The notes: generated by a model not told the origin, from the letters alone. Counted from the first letter of the stretch, positions 37,049 to 47,479 are shown. The stretch is DNA of 64,000 nt from Polynucleobacter sp. HIN5 (GCF_030297555.1 NZ_AP028136.1:1488001-1552000); one strand, 5' to 3'. Program-made: numbers and translations.

Positions 37049-38008
37049 TTAAACAGGATGCGTCAGGTTTTTTGGTAAAGAGAAGGTTACATCCTCCACA
37101 ACCCCATCCAAAGATCGAATGTGACGTGGACCAAACTCTTGAATACGAGCCACGATCGCTTGCGCGAGACTCTCTGGTGCAGATGCACCTGCGGTTAAAC
37201 CAACACGCTTCTTACCTTCAAACCATTCGGGGCGAAGCTGATCGGGCGCATCAACCATGTAGGCCGGTACGCCTAATTTTTCAGCCAATTCGCGCAGACG
37301 ATTAGAATTCGAGCTCGCCTTACTTCCCACGACAATCACCAATTGAACTTGGGGCGCCATGAATTTCACGGCATCTTGTCGATTTTGAGTAGCGTAACAA
37401 ATATCCTGCTTTTTTGGTTGAATAATTTTGGGGAATTTTTTGGTGAGTGCATTCACAATTTCTTTCGTTTCATCCACCGAAAGAGTCGTTTGGGTCACAA
37501 ATGCTAAACGCTCATCAGCAGAAAAATTGAGTTTTTCTACATCGGTCAGGTTTTCAATCAAAACAATTCCACTATCAACCTGTCCCATGGTTCCCTCAAC
37601 TTCTGGGTGGCCAGCATGACCAATCATGAATACCGTAAACCCATCTTTGCACAACTTCACCACTTCAACATGCACTTTGGTCACCAAGGGGCAGGTTGCG
37701 TCATACACTTGCAAGCCTCGCTCGGCAGCGTCTTGGCGAACCTGCTGGGAAACCCCGTGGGCACTGTAGATCACTATCGCTCCACGCGGAATTTCATCGA
37801 TCTCGTCAACAAATATGGCACCCTTCGCACGCAATTCATCAACCACATATTTGTTATGCACGATTTCATGACGCACATAAATCGGTGCACCAAAACGACT
37901 GAGAGCCTCGTTCACGATGTTGATCGCTCGATCGACGCCGGCACAAAATCCCCTGGGCTGCGCCAAGAGTATTTCAGCACTTTCAGACGGTAAAGGATTA
38001 CTTTGCAT
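37049..38008 (-). CDS. ispH: 4-hydroxy-3-methylbut-2-enyl diphosphate reductase
   Basis: IspH makes isopentenyl and dimethylallyl diphosphate in the last step of the non-mevalonate isoprenoid route, using a 4Fe-4S cluster. The 319-residue protein has the three cluster cysteines in [22 protein letters not shown] and [11 protein letters not shown], and the catalytic glutamate in [10 protein letters not shown]. It follows fkpB by nine bases, the common fkpB-ispH pair. Transcription could run on toward the liv genes, 30 bases away, which have their own ribosome site. Confidence 0.97.
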   Translation of the reverse strand: MQSNPLPSESAEILLAQPRGFCAGVDRAINIVNEALSRFGAPIYVRHEIVHNKYVVDELRAKGAIFVDEIDEIPRGAIVIYSAHGVSQQVRQDAAERGLQVYDATCPLVTKVHVEVVKLCKDGFTVFMIGHAGHPEVEGTMGQVDSGIVLIENLTDVEKLNFSADERLAFVTQTTLSVDETKEIVNALTKKFPKIIQPKKQDICYATQNRQDAVKFMAPQVQLVIVVGSKASSNSNRLRELAEKLGVPAYMVDAPDQLRPEWFEGKKRVGLTAGASAPESLAQAIVARIQEFGPRHIRSLDGVVEDVTFSLPKNLTHPV

Positions 38009-38017
38009 GGATCTTGA

Positions 38018-38464
38018 TTACAAAATGGCAATAATTTCTGCTTCAAAACTTAACTGCTTACCTGCGAGAGGGTGGTTGAAATCAAACCACGCACCCTCCT
38101 CATTAATGGATTGCAGTACACCTGCATATTGTGCACCGCTAGGCGCATTAAATTCAATCATATCGCCCGGGGCAAATTCTGGAACTTCATCGGTATTGGC
38201 TAACAATACATCCATACCCACCCACTGGATGAGCTCGGGCTTGTGCTCCCCAAACGCATCTTGCGGGCTTAGAACAGCCGAGCGCATTTCACCAACTTTC
38301 GCGCCAAGTAAAACCCTCTCAAAACAGGGGGCGAATTGACCCGTACCCAATTGCATCGTCGCCGGCCGATCGTCGAAGGTGTTGATGTAATCCTCCCCGC
38401 CAGGGAGGGTCAATCGATAGTTGATGGTCAAGAAAGAATCGGGGGAAACGGTAGGCTCACTCAT
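38018..38464 (-). CDS. fkpB: FKBP-type peptidyl-prolyl isomerase, SlpA/FkpB type
   Basis: This 148-residue protein has the FKBP fold with the IF-domain insertion: INTFDDRPATMQLGTGQFAPCFERVLLGAKVGE, then DAFGEHKPE near residue 76. It is a cytosolic prolyl isomerase and chaperone. I use the ATG at 38464 (MSEPTVSPDSFL). It has no ribosome site; TACAAT ends six bases before the ATG. Its 5' end faces radC, whose reading frame enters this gene. Confidence 0.9.
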   Translation of the reverse strand: MSEPTVSPDSFLTINYRLTLPGGEDYINTFDDRPATMQLGTGQFAPCFERVLLGAKVGEMRSAVLSPQDAFGEHKPELIQWVGMDVLLANTDEVPEFAPGDMIEFNAPSGAQYAGVLQSINEEGAWFDFNHPLAGKQLSFEAEIIAIL

Positions 38465-38500
38465 GCTGCCATTGTAGCCAGAGAGACACAGAATCACCCA

Positions 38501-39196
38501 ATCTCGCAATGGCCAAAAGCACAACAGCCCCGTGAGAAATTAATCCGCCAAGGCGCCGCCTCCCTATCTGATGCTGAGCTCTTAGCTATTTTTCTGCGGT
38601 CTGGGGTTAAAGGTAAAAGCGCTGTTTCATTGGCACAAGATTTGCTCAGTCAATTCGGAGGGATGCAAGGCCTCGTGAACGCACCTGTTTCTGATATTTA
38701 CCGCTGCCATGGGATAGGGCCGTCAAAATGGGCTCAAATCAAGGCCGCTTATGAGCTGGTGAAACGCTGCCTTCATGAAAGCCTCTCTCAACAAGCGATA
38801 TTCTCATCCTCAACCCAAGTCAGGGAGTTTTTACAAACCAAAATTGCCAGACTGGAGCACGAGGTATTTCTTTGTCTGTATTTAGACAACAGCAATCGCC
38901 TCATCGAGTGCCAAGAGCTCTTTCGGGGATCGATTGATCAAACCGCCATTTACCCCAGAGAAATCATTAAAGAATGTCTTAATCGAAATGCTAGCGCCCT
39001 GGTGATTGCCCACAACCACCCTGGGGGCAACCCACTTCCCAGCCCCAATGATGAGGCCATTACCCACGAACTAAGGCAAGCACTCCGCTGGGTCAATATT
39101 GCGCTCCTGGACCATTGCATCGTGGCAAAGCATGGTTTTTTCTCATTTTCGGATGCAGGTTTAATAGAAAGGCCTATAAATGAGAGTGTTTACTAA
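38501..39196 (+). CDS. radC: DNA repair-type protein RadC (JAMM domain); start uncertain
   Basis: RadC proteins have helix-hairpin-helix-like and JAMM metalloprotease-like domains. The conserved part starts at SQWPKAQQPREKLIRQGAA and goes on to LSDAELLAIFLRSG, the JAMM motif VIAHNHPGG with the PSPNDEAIT segment near residue 175, and normal C-terminus. No ATG, GTG or TTG occurs in frame near the expected N-terminus. Candidates are ATT at 38471 or ATC at 38501, or TTG codons at 38336 and 38351, which would place a long extension over fkpB. The coordinate given is the first residue of the conserved region. The biological role of RadC remains unsettled in general. Confidence 0.85.
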   Translation: MSQWPKAQQPREKLIRQGAASLSDAELLAIFLRSGVKGKSAVSLAQDLLSQFGGMQGLVNAPVSDIYRCHGIGPSKWAQIKAAYELVKRCLHESLSQQAIFSSSTQVREFLQTKIARLEHEVFLCLYLDNSNRLIECQELFRGSIDQTAIYPREIIKECLNRNASALVIAHNHPGGNPLPSPNDEAITHELRQALRWVNIALLDHCIVAKHGFFSFSDAGLIERPINESVY

Positions 39197-39293
39197 CTTT
39201 TTGCCGTGATCCAGTCGGAATAGTGAGGAAACTCTAGCGCCAAAGACCAGATGCCTGCTACAATCGATGTTTTTCGTACTGAAGGAGTGTGTC

Positions 39294-39527
39294 ATGGCAA
39301 AAGTTTGCCAAGTCACTGGGAAAAAGCCGATGGTCGGCAACAATGTTTCCCATGCAAACAACAAAACAAAGCGTCGCTTTTTGCCTAATTTGCAAAATCG
39401 TCGTTTCTGGGTTGAGTCTGAAAATCGTTGGGTTAGCTTACGCTTAACCAACGCCGGACTTCGTTTAATTGACAAGAATGGTATTGATTCTGTTTTGGCA
39501 GATCTTCGTGCCCGCGGACAAGTTTAA
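39294..39527 (+). CDS. rpmB: 50S ribosomal protein L28 (bL28)
   Basis: The 77-residue protein starts [20 protein letters not shown], the family hallmark, which fixes the start at 39294. GAAGGAG lies seven bases upstream, and a TACAAT -10 box (39259-39264) would give a leader of about 23 bases. It is followed ten bases later by rpmG, the usual rpmB-rpmG pair, and the unit is closed by a strong hairpin. L28 sits in the large ribosomal subunit. Confidence 0.97.
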   Translation: MAKVCQVTGKKPMVGNNVSHANNKTKRRFLPNLQNRRFWVESENRWVSLRLTNAGLRLIDKNGIDSVLADLRARGQV

Positions 39528-39537
39528 GGACTGAGTA

Positions 39538-39705
39538 ATGGCTAAAGGCGCACGCGAGAAAATCAAGTTAGAGTCGACCGCAGGTACTGGTCACTTTTAC
39601 ACTACCACTAAAAACAAACGCACCAAACCCGAGAAAATGGAGATCATGAAGTTTGATCCAAAAGCTCGTAAGCACGTTGCTTATAAAGAAACTAAGATTA
39701 AGTAA
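39538..39705 (+). CDS. rpmG: 50S ribosomal protein L33 (bL33)
   Basis: A 55-residue protein, [18 protein letters not shown] at the start and ending [11 protein letters not shown]. It is the L33 form without the zinc-binding cysteines, as is usual in betaproteobacteria, so it needs no zinc. It directly follows rpmB in the same unit and ends 21 bases before a bidirectional terminator. Confidence 0.96.
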   Translation: MAKGAREKIKLESTAGTGHFYTTTKNKRTKPEKMEIMKFDPKARKHVAYKETKIK

Positions 39706-39726
39706 TTCGTCTTAACGTCAAAACTA

Positions 39727-39755
39727 AAAACCCGTTCATATGAACGGGTTTTTTA
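39727..39755. terminator. Bidirectional terminator between rpmG and the desaturase gene
   Basis: AAAACCCGTTCA and TGAACGGGTTTT form a 12-base-pair stem with a very short loop, with T-rich sequence on the plus strand (TTTTTTATT) and A-rich sequence on the other side giving a U-tract on the minus strand. It serves both convergent genes and touches the desaturase stop codon. Confidence 0.93.
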
Positions 39756-40967
39756 TTAGGCTGGATTAGAGTAGCGCCGCAAGCGAAGCGAAAATTCCTT
39801 GAGGGAGTGTGGACCAGCCTCTTCGGCCCGATTACACCATGAACGCAGCTGTCCCAGCAATTGCTCACGAGTGGCGTTTGAGCGCCCCCAAATTGCATGC
39901 AGCTCACGACGCATCTCAATCATCTTGCGCAACTGAGAATTGGTTTTCATAAGTTCTTCGAGTTTTTCTTTCTCACGCACTGTCAATTTAGCTTCATCCT
40001 TATAAAGCCAATCGCGCGCATCCTTCAGGTGCGATGCAAATTCCTGCATGTGCTGAAACTCATTTGCAATGCACTGCTTTAGGGTCTTGCTATAACGCGC
40101 CATGATCTCGTAGCGATTAGCAATAATAGCCTCTAAGGTTTTATCATCCGCAGGACGCACTTCAGAAAGAACGGGCTTGGGAGGGACTTTTTTCACCTTT
40201 GCCAAACCGAGTGAGCGCAAGGCGCATATGTAAACCCAGCCAATATCAAACTCGTACCATTTATTCGATAACTTGGCGCTCGTTGCATACGTATGGTGAT
40301 TGTTATGAAGTTCTTCTCCACCAATCAGGATACCCCAAGGCACGATATTGGTTGATGCATCCTCACAGTCGTAGTTCCGATATCCCCAATAGTGGCCGAT
40401 TCCATTAATGACGCCTGCGGCAGTAATGGGGATCCAGAGCATTTGCACAGCCCAAACGGTTGCGCCAATCGCACCAAATAAAAATAAATCGATGATGAGC
40501 ATCAGGCCAACGCCTTGCCATGTAAAGCGCGAATAGAGATTGTGCTCAATCCAGTCATCGGGAGTACCGTGACCAAATTTTTCCAGTGTCTCTTTCTTTG
40601 CTGCCTCGACTTTGTAAAGCTCTGCACCGCGCAAAAGAACAGTATCGATTCCTAAAACTTGCGGGCTATGTGGATCTTCAACGGACTCGCACTTCGCATG
40701 ATGTTTACGGTGAACCGAGGCCCACTCCTTAGTTACCATTCCAGTAGTGAGCCATAACCAAAACCGGAAGAAATGAGAGGGAATGGCATGAAGATCGAGT
40801 GCTCGATGCGCCTGGCAACGATGTAAAAAAATCGTAACACTGGCAATCGTAATGTGGGTCATGACCAGGGTAAAGATCACGATCTGCCACCAAGCCCAGT
40901 CCAAATAACCGTGGGCCAACCACTGGATCAATCCATCGTGCAAACTAGAAATGGCGCTCATCTCCAA
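39756..40967 (-). CDS. desA: Acyl-lipid/acyl-CoA fatty acid desaturase with C-terminal extension
   Basis: This membrane-bound di-iron desaturase puts a double bond in fatty acyl chains. The 403-residue protein has the three histidine boxes HRCQAHRAL (about residue 48), HRKHHA (about 85) and EELHNNHH (about 225), and four hydrophobic segments. The start is a TTG with GGGAG six bases upstream; an ATG two codons later is possible. After residue 275 a charged, helical extension of about 130 residues ends LRSWCNRAEEAGPHSLKEF; it resembles the tail of some ISL3-type transposases, which is discussed as a finding. It is probably used to adjust membrane fluidity. Confidence 0.9.
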   Translation of the reverse strand: MEMSAISSLHDGLIQWLAHGYLDWAWWQIVIFTLVMTHITIASVTIFLHRCQAHRALDLHAIPSHFFRFWLWLTTGMVTKEWASVHRKHHAKCESVEDPHSPQVLGIDTVLLRGAELYKVEAAKKETLEKFGHGTPDDWIEHNLYSRFTWQGVGLMLIIDLFLFGAIGATVWAVQMLWIPITAAGVINGIGHYWGYRNYDCEDASTNIVPWGILIGGEELHNNHHTYATSAKLSNKWYEFDIGWVYICALRSLGLAKVKKVPPKPVLSEVRPADDKTLEAIIANRYEIMARYSKTLKQCIANEFQHMQEFASHLKDARDWLYKDEAKLTVREKEKLEELMKTNSQLRKMIEMRRELHAIWGRSNATREQLLGQLRSWCNRAEEAGPHSLKEFSLRLRRYSNPA

Positions 40968-41012
40968 ATAAATCTCCCTGATTAACTGCGATCATGCTTC
41001 TAACCCTCAATT

Positions 41013-42458
41013 TTAAGGCTTTCGCTGCAAAATTGCCCCAAAGAATCCGTCGGTTCCATGCCTAGAAGGCAAAAGTTGCCACCAAGGCTTGTCCTTACTG
41101 GTGCCAATCGGAATTCCATCATGTAAAAAATGATGCCCGAGGACCTCTTTAGCGGATAAAAGCTCAAAATCGGGATGTTTTTCGAGGAAAAGGTTCACAA
41201 GCTCTTGATTTTCTTGATCTAAGAGGCTGCAGGTGGCATAAACCAGTCGCCCCCCTGGCTTTAGCAAACGGGCTGCCGACTCCAAAATAGATAGTTGGGT
41301 AGGAGCTAATTTGGCGATCTCGGTTGGCGTTTGGCGCCACTTGAGGTCGGGATTGCGTCGCAAGGTCCCCAATCCACTGCAAGGAGCATCCACTAAGACC
41401 CGATCAATTTTTCCTGCAAGGCGCTTAATTCTGGGGTCTCTCTCACTATCAATCCACATGGGATGCACATTGGATAGGCCGCTTCGCGCTAAGCGCGGTT
41501 TTAAGTTGGCTAAGCGTCGCTCTGAGGTATCAAATGCATAAAGGCGGCCGGTATTGCGCATCATCGCACCCAGGGCCAAAGTCTTGCCACCGGCTCCAGC
41601 ACAAAAATCAACCACCATTTCTCCCCGCTTGGGATCGAGCAAGTGACACAAGATTTGGCTACCCTCATCCTGGACCTCAAACAAGCCGTCTTTCATCCAG
41701 GTCGAGCTTTGTAAAGCAGGTTTCCCAAAAATACGAATTCCCTCTTGAGAGTAAGGTGTTGGGTGGGCCTCAAACCGATTCGCACTTTGATTCATTTGCA
41801 TCAGTAATTGATCGCGCGAGGTCTTTAAAGTGTTCACACGCAAATCCAGTGGCGCCGGCTTCATAAGAGACTCAGCCAAACGACCAGCCTCTTCCTCACC
41901 AAAAGACTGAACCATCGTGTTCCAAAGCCATTCCGGCAAATTATGTTTTACCAATCGCCCCAGCGCATCACGATCAACTTGGCCAAAACGACTGAGCCAT
42001 TCATACTCCTCCTTTTGGACAACAAAGGCCAAATCAGCGAGTGCGCTCTCTAGCCGATTTGCGGTCCCAAGCCCCCCTTCGGATAAGGCTGAAACCAGGC
42101 CCAGCAAGGCTAAGCGGCGAGCTAAGGAACCAGAGCCACTGGCTGCAAATTGAGAAAACTCCTGCTTGCGGCGCAATACAGAAAACGCAGCCTCAGCGAT
42201 TAAGGCACGATCCCGATTACCTAATTTAGGATGCGCCCGAAAGTAACGACTAACAACCCGATCAGCAGGCTGATTAAATTGCAATAATTCGGGGAGCAAC
42301 TGTTCGAGATGCAAAACGTGCTGCGGTAATGCCTTTGCATGCGAGTAATTTTTTTGTCCTTGGGGATTAATCAATACAGGCGCTTTGGCATCCTTACTCT
42401 TTGCATACTTCTTTTCTTTCGAAATCTGCTTTGAAGTGTTAGAGGAGAATCGCGTCAT
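41013..42458 (-). CDS. RsmB/NOP-family RNA cytosine-C5 methyltransferase
   Basis: The 481-residue protein is a SAM-dependent RNA m5C methyltransferase of the RsmB/RsmF/NOP2 group. The catalytic half shows VDFCAGAGGKTLALGAMM (SAM site) near residue 275, then VDAPCSGLGTLRRNPD with a catalytic cysteine and YATCSLLDQENQ with the second cysteine. The N-terminal part, after a basic tail, resembles the NusB-like domain of RsmB only loosely, so 16S m5C967 is a guess. I use the ATG at 42458 rather than an earlier one that overlaps purN. It follows purN by 13 bases. Confidence 0.88.
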   Translation of the reverse strand: MTRFSSNTSKQISKEKKYAKSKDAKAPVLINPQGQKNYSHAKALPQHVLHLEQLLPELLQFNQPADRVVSRYFRAHPKLGNRDRALIAEAAFSVLRRKQEFSQFAASGSGSLARRLALLGLVSALSEGGLGTANRLESALADLAFVVQKEEYEWLSRFGQVDRDALGRLVKHNLPEWLWNTMVQSFGEEEAGRLAESLMKPAPLDLRVNTLKTSRDQLLMQMNQSANRFEAHPTPYSQEGIRIFGKPALQSSTWMKDGLFEVQDEGSQILCHLLDPKRGEMVVDFCAGAGGKTLALGAMMRNTGRLYAFDTSERRLANLKPRLARSGLSNVHPMWIDSERDPRIKRLAGKIDRVLVDAPCSGLGTLRRNPDLKWRQTPTEIAKLAPTQLSILESAARLLKPGGRLVYATCSLLDQENQELVNLFLEKHPDFELLSAKEVLGHHFLHDGIPIGTSKDKPWWQLLPSRHGTDGFFGAILQRKP

Positions 42459-42471
42459 GAACTCGCCGTTC

Positions 42472-43104
42472 TTATGGAAAAGGAATGTACTGTAACTCAG
42501 GTGGGTCAACACTCACTCGATTACCCGCAATCTGTAAACGCCCCTCAATAAACCACTCAACCGCTAATGGATAAATTTGATGCTCCGTCTTTAAAACCCG
42601 CGCAGCCAACTCGCTTGGTGTATCGGTAGGTAGAACAGGGACCTCACTTTGACAAATAATGGGGCCCTCATCTACGCCAGCGCTGACAAAATGGACCGTG
42701 GCACCGTGCACCCGATCCCCGGCCTCCAAGGCCCGTTCATGGGTATGCAAACCAGGAAAACGTGGCAATAAGGAGGGGTGGATGTTCATCATGCGCCCCT
42801 CATAGTGCCCAATGAACCCTGGGGTTAGGATCCTCATAAAACCAGCCAAAACAACGAGATCTGCACCAAAGGCATCAATTTGCTGCATCAATGCCTCGTC
42901 AAAGGCCTCCCGGCTTAAATAGCTCCGGTGATGAATCACCGCGGTGGGAATGCCAACCGACTTTGCAAATTCGAGTCCCTTGGCCTCGGGCTGATTGGCA
43001 ATTAAGCCACTAAATCGCACATCCCATGATTTTGCTTTTGCGGCCTTGTAAATTGCCTCGAAATTAGAGCCACGCCCTGAAATTAAAGAAACGATTGAAT
43101 GCAT
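42472..43104 (-). CDS. purN: Phosphoribosylglycinamide formyltransferase
   Basis: PurN formylates GAR with 10-formyltetrahydrofolate in purine synthesis. The 210-residue protein has VSLISGRGSNFEAI, VLAGFMRIL, and the signature NIHPSLLPRFPGLHTHERAL with the catalytic histidine near residue 108, followed by GATVHFVSAGVDEGPII. I use the ATG at 43104. It lacks a ribosome site, and TATATT ends seven bases before the ATG. It is divergent from ribF with a 39-base spacer and seems to lead the RsmB-type gene. Confidence 0.96.
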   Translation of the reverse strand: MHSIVSLISGRGSNFEAIYKAAKAKSWDVRFSGLIANQPEAKGLEFAKSVGIPTAVIHHRSYLSREAFDEALMQQIDAFGADLVVLAGFMRILTPGFIGHYEGRMMNIHPSLLPRFPGLHTHERALEAGDRVHGATVHFVSAGVDEGPIICQSEVPVLPTDTPSELAARVLKTEHQIYPLAVEWFIEGRLQIAGNRVSVDPPELQYIPFP

Positions 43105-43143
43105 GACCAACAATATAATTCAAGGCTAGCCTGAAAGCGAACT

Positions 43144-44097
43144 GTGAAGGTATTTCGAAGACTGAAGCCCGCCCCGACCCAAGCACCATGCGCCCTAACC
43201 ATAGGTAACTTTGATGGCGTGCATCGCGGCCATCAAGCACTACTGCATCAGTTGGTGGAGGGTGCGCGCGCGCGTCATTTGAGCCCCTGCGTACTCACCT
43301 TTGAACCCCACCCGCGAGAATTTTTTTCACCGCACGATGCGCCGCCCCGAATCCAGAATCTGCGCGACAAATTGATGGCCTTAGGTCAATATGCTGTCGA
43401 TTCGATTGCAATTGAAGAATTTAATCAACCCTTCTCCCAACTCAGTCCCACTGAATTTGTGCGTGAGATATTGATTCGAAAACTGAATACCAAATGGTTG
43501 CTAATTGGTGATGATTTCTGTTACGGCGCCAAACGCGCTGGTAATTTTGATAGCTTGGTGGCCGCCGGTAAGCAGTATGGTTTTGAAGTTAGTCGCATCC
43601 CAAGCATTCTCGAGAGCGAAGAGCGAATCTCGTCTTCACTACTAAGACAAGCTCTTGATCAGGGTGATATGCAGCGTGCCACAGAACTACTCGGCCGCCC
43701 TTTTTCAATTTCGGGTCACGTGTTGTATGGAAAGCAACTGGGACGCACGCTCGGATTTCCTACCATCAATTTAGCGGTTTGCGCACGTCATCCGCATGCC
43801 AAACCGGTGACGAGCGGTATTTTTGTGAGTCAAGTGCATGGCTTGGGGGAAAAGCCTTTACCTGCAGTCTCGAGCTTAGGAGTGCGGCCATCCGTCGAGA
43901 GTACCGGTCAGGTTCTTTTAGAAACCCACATCTTTGATTTCAACCGATCCATCTATGGTCAAGTGGTTTGCGTAGAATTACTAGCTCGACTGCATGAAGA
44001 ACGAAAATACCCGGACCTAACCACCCTACAAGCTGCTATTCGAGATGATGCCCAAAAGGCTCGTCAATACTTTCTAAAGAAAAATTCGTATGTCTGA
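43144..44097 (+). CDS. ribF: Bifunctional riboflavin kinase/FAD synthetase
   Basis: RibF phosphorylates riboflavin to FMN and adenylylates FMN to FAD. The 317-residue protein has the N-terminal nucleotidyltransferase domain with [17 protein letters not shown] near residue 19 and the C-terminal kinase domain with [20 protein letters not shown] near residue 195. The start is a GTG. It is first in the run ribF-ileS-lspA-coaBC-dut and overlaps ileS by eight bases. The ribF-ileS-lspA order is widespread in Gram-negative bacteria. Confidence 0.96.
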   Translation: MKVFRRLKPAPTQAPCALTIGNFDGVHRGHQALLHQLVEGARARHLSPCVLTFEPHPREFFSPHDAPPRIQNLRDKLMALGQYAVDSIAIEEFNQPFSQLSPTEFVREILIRKLNTKWLLIGDDFCYGAKRAGNFDSLVAAGKQYGFEVSRIPSILESEERISSSLLRQALDQGDMQRATELLGRPFSISGHVLYGKQLGRTLGFPTINLAVCARHPHAKPVTSGIFVSQVHGLGEKPLPAVSSLGVRPSVESTGQVLLETHIFDFNRSIYGQVVCVELLARLHEERKYPDLTTLQAAIRDDAQKARQYFLKKNSYV

Positions 44098-46954
44098 TAA
44101 ATCTCCAAACTACCCGGTCAATTTGCTTGAGACCAGCTTTCCCATGCGCGGTGATTTACCCAAGCGAGAACCCAAATGGGTGGAAGAGTGGCAACGCAAT
44201 AAGGTCTATGAGGCGATTCGCAAGGCTCACGCTGGCCAGCCAAGTTTTATCTTGCACGATGGCCCTCCCTACGCCAACGGCGATATTCATATTGGTCATG
44301 CGGTCAATAAAATTCTGAAAGATATGATCGTCAAGTCCCGTTGGTTAATGGGTTTTGACGCCGTCTATGTGCCAGGCTGGGATTGCCATGGCATGCCCAT
44401 TGAGATTCAAATTGAAAAACAATTTGGCAAAAACCTACCTACTGCTGAGGTACAAGCCAAAGCTCGTGAATATGCGCAGGCTCAAGTTGCAAAGCAGAAA
44501 AAAGATTTTCAACGCTTAGGGGTTCTTGGTGAGTGGGATCAGCCCTACCTCACCATGGATTTTCAAAATGAGGCTGATGAGATTCGTGCGCTTGGTGAGA
44601 TCTGGAAAAAGGGGTACGTCTTTCGTGGATTAAAACCAGTGAACTGGTGCTTTGATTGCGGCTCAGCCCTAGCCGAAGCAGAAGTGGAATATCAAGATAA
44701 AACGGATCCGGCGGTTGATGTTGGTTTTGCCTTTGATTCCAATCAGAATGCAAAACTTGCCAATGCATTTGGTCTCAAAGAACTACCCAATAAACCGGGT
44801 ATGGCAGTGATTTGGACCACAACCCCATGGACCTTACCAGCGAATCAAGCCTTAAACGTTCACCCCGATCTTGAATATGCGCTAGTTGAAACCGATCAGC
44901 GCTTGCTACTACTGGCCAAAGATCGTGTGAAGGATTGCTTGGAGCAATATGGTCTCGAGGGAAAGGTTATAGCAAGTTGTAAGGGAAAGGCGCTTGAGGG
45001 AATTTCCTTTTGGCATCCCTTGGCTAATTTAGACCCTGGATACAAACGCTTAGCTCCAATTTACTGCGCTGATTACGTCACACTCGATACGGGAACAGGC
45101 CTAGTGCATTGCGCGCCAGCCTATGGTGAAGATGACTTCAAATCCTGCAAGGCCCACGGCTTAGTTGATCACGACATCATCAATCCAGTCATGGGCGATG
45201 GTGTGTATGCCTCCTCTTTGCCGCTCTTTGCTGGTCAACATATTTGGAAAGCTAATCCAAACATTGTGAAAGCGCTTGGTGAGGCCGGCAGCCTTCTGAA
45301 GAGTAAGTCCTACACACACTCGTATATGCATTGCTGGCGACACAAGACTCCGATCGTCTACCGTGCGACCTCGCAATGGTTTGCGAGCATGGATAAGAAA
45401 CCAGCTGGCGAGAAGGCCTCATTGCGAGAAACCGCCTTGGCGGGAGTTGAGAGTACGCATTTTTATCCGGCCTGGGGTAAACAACGCTTACACAGCATGA
45501 TTGCCAACCGTCCCGATTGGACTCTTTCCCGCCAACGGCAATGGGGTGTGCCCATGGCTTTCTTGATTCATAAGGAAACGGGTGAGCCCCATCCCCGCAC
45601 TCCAGAACTGCTTGAGCAAGTCGCTCAATTGGTTGAAAAAAACGGGATTGAAGCTTGGCAGAATCTAACGGTTGAAAGTTTGCTGGGTGACGAGGCAAGC
45701 GCCTATGAGAAAAATCGTGACACGCTGGATGTGTGGTTTGACTCAGGTACAACCCATTGGCATGTCATGCGCGGCTCACATCGCAACGCACTATATCGCC
45801 AGGAATCTGAGGGTACAGAAGGTCGTTGGGCAGATCTTTATTTAGAGGGCTCCGATCAACATCGCGGTTGGTTTCATTCATCACTCTTAACGGGTGCCAT
45901 GCTCGATGGCAAACCCCCGTATCGTGCCCTCTTAACCCATGGCTTTACGGTGGATGGTCAAGGTCGCAAAATGAGTAAGTCAGTGGGCAATGTGATTGCG
46001 CCTCAAGAAGTGGCTGACAAACTAGGTGCTGAAATTATTCGCTTGTGGGTTGCCTCGACAGACTACTCGGGAGAGATGTCGATCTCCGATGAGATTTTGA
46101 AACGGGTTGTTGAAAGCTATCGACGCATTCGCAATACCTTACGTTTTCTATTAGCAAACCTCGCAGATTTTGATCCTCAGGTGCACCATCTACCTGCCTC
46201 CGATTGGCTAGAGATCGATCGCTATAGCGTTGCACTGGCAGCTGACTTACAAAACACCATCGAAACACATTACCGTGATTATGAATTTCATCCAGCGGTC
46301 TCAAAAATATTGGCGTTTTGTTCTGAGGATTTGGGTGGCTTCTATTTAGATATTCTGAAAGATCGTCTCTACACCATGCCTGCAAATTCGGTCGGACGAC
46401 GCTCTGCTCAAAACGCCTTATTTCATATTAGCCAACACTTACTTAAGTGGCTATCGCCCTTCCTGAGTTTCACGGCTGAAGAGGCTTGGAAATGCTACCC
46501 ACACTTTGCCAAGTCAACCGACAGCGTATCGATCTTCACCGAAGAATTTGGATCCTTTCCTGAAATTAAGGACGCCCAATCCTTGCTTGCTAAATGGCAA
46601 CGCATTCGTGAAATCCGCTCTGACATTACGAAAGCCATCGAGCTTGAACGTGAAGCCGGGAAGATTGGATCTTCCTTGCAAGCTGAGTTGCTGATCCAAG
46701 TGGGTGCGACTGATTTTGAGTTACTGCAATCGATTGCTTCGGATCTTCGCTTTGTAACGATTACCTCAAAAGCGGAGATCGCAAAATCCACCGATGGCAA
46801 TATTCAGATCACAGTGAGGCCAAGCGCCTACCAAAAATGTGCGCGTTGCTGGCATCACACAGCTGATACTGGATCCCATCCAAACCATCCCGATCTCTGT
46901 GGACGCTGCATTAGCAATCTCGATGGCGCCGGTGAACTTCGTCTGTTTGCATAA
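44090..46954 (+). CDS. ileS: Isoleucyl-tRNA synthetase
   Basis: IleS charges tRNA-Ile. The 954-residue protein has the class I HIGH motif in [21 protein letters not shown] near residue 65, the CP1 editing domain with [10 protein letters not shown] (about 243), the KMSKS loop in [11 protein letters not shown] near residue 625 and the C-terminal zinc finger CARCWHH...CGRC. Full length and bacterial type. It overlaps ribF and is followed two bases later by lspA. Confidence 0.97.
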   Translation: MSDKSPNYPVNLLETSFPMRGDLPKREPKWVEEWQRNKVYEAIRKAHAGQPSFILHDGPPYANGDIHIGHAVNKILKDMIVKSRWLMGFDAVYVPGWDCHGMPIEIQIEKQFGKNLPTAEVQAKAREYAQAQVAKQKKDFQRLGVLGEWDQPYLTMDFQNEADEIRALGEIWKKGYVFRGLKPVNWCFDCGSALAEAEVEYQDKTDPAVDVGFAFDSNQNAKLANAFGLKELPNKPGMAVIWTTTPWTLPANQALNVHPDLEYALVETDQRLLLLAKDRVKDCLEQYGLEGKVIASCKGKALEGISFWHPLANLDPGYKRLAPIYCADYVTLDTGTGLVHCAPAYGEDDFKSCKAHGLVDHDIINPVMGDGVYASSLPLFAGQHIWKANPNIVKALGEAGSLLKSKSYTHSYMHCWRHKTPIVYRATSQWFASMDKKPAGEKASLRETALAGVESTHFYPAWGKQRLHSMIANRPDWTLSRQRQWGVPMAFLIHKETGEPHPRTPELLEQVAQLVEKNGIEAWQNLTVESLLGDEASAYEKNRDTLDVWFDSGTTHWHVMRGSHRNALYRQESEGTEGRWADLYLEGSDQHRGWFHSSLLTGAMLDGKPPYRALLTHGFTVDGQGRKMSKSVGNVIAPQEVADKLGAEIIRLWVASTDYSGEMSISDEILKRVVESYRRIRNTLRFLLANLADFDPQVHHLPASDWLEIDRYSVALAADLQNTIETHYRDYEFHPAVSKILAFCSEDLGGFYLDILKDRLYTMPANSVGRRSAQNALFHISQHLLKWLSPFLSFTAEEAWKCYPHFAKSTDSVSIFTEEFGSFPEIKDAQSLLAKWQRIREIRSDITKAIELEREAGKIGSSLQAELLIQVGATDFELLQSIASDLRFVTITSKAEIAKSTDGNIQITVRPSAYQKCARCWHHTADTGSHPNHPDLCGRCISNLDGAGELRLFA

Positions 46955-46956
46955 AC

Positions 46957-47454
46957 ATGGCTCGAGCATCCTCCCAAGAAAGCTCAAGTAAATGGTATGT
47001 ACTGCTAGCCCTTGGGGTATTGATTGCTGATCAAATCACCAAGTGGTGGGCCCAAATGAGCCTGCCGATGGCTCAGGCGATCAAGGTCACTGATTTTCTG
47101 AACTGGTTCTTAATTTATAACCCGGGTGCTGCCTTCTCTTTCCTGTCTCAGGCAGATGGTTGGCAACGCTGGTTCTTTACCGTCATTGGGATTGTTGCTG
47201 CCGTTGTGATTATCTGGCTCTTACAAAAAAATACGCACGATCGTCCGTTTTGCCTTGCCCTTTCCCTGATCCTTGGTGGAGCCATCGGGAATGTTCTAGA
47301 TCGCTTACTGTACGGCGCTGTGGTTGATTTTATTGATGTGCACTATGACGGTTGGCACTGGCCAGCCTTCAATATTGCTGATAGTGCGATCTCAATTGGT
47401 GCTACATTAATTGTTATCAATGAAATACGACGGGCCATTAAAGACCGCCCCTAA
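46957..47454 (+). CDS. lspA: Lipoprotein signal peptidase
   Basis: LspA cuts the signal peptide before the lipidated cysteine of prolipoproteins in the inner membrane, after Lgt (gene at 3.5 kb). The 165-residue protein has four membrane helices, the motif NPGAAFSFL near residue 53, and the two catalytic aspartates in VLDRLLYGAVVDF and FNIADSAISIG. It follows ileS by two bases, so it is translationally linked. Confidence 0.96.
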   Translation: MARASSQESSSKWYVLLALGVLIADQITKWWAQMSLPMAQAIKVTDFLNWFLIYNPGAAFSFLSQADGWQRWFFTVIGIVAAVVIIWLLQKNTHDRPFCLALSLILGGAIGNVLDRLLYGAVVDFIDVHYDGWHWPAFNIADSAISIGATLIVINEIRRAIKDRP

Positions 47455-47479
47455 AGTCAAATCGATTTGGAACCCGCGC

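Noticed and set aside
45252..45752. 166-codon open frame opposite ileS
   Set aside because: It lies within a well-conserved synthetase and its sequence has no recognisable domain; taken as a shadow frame.
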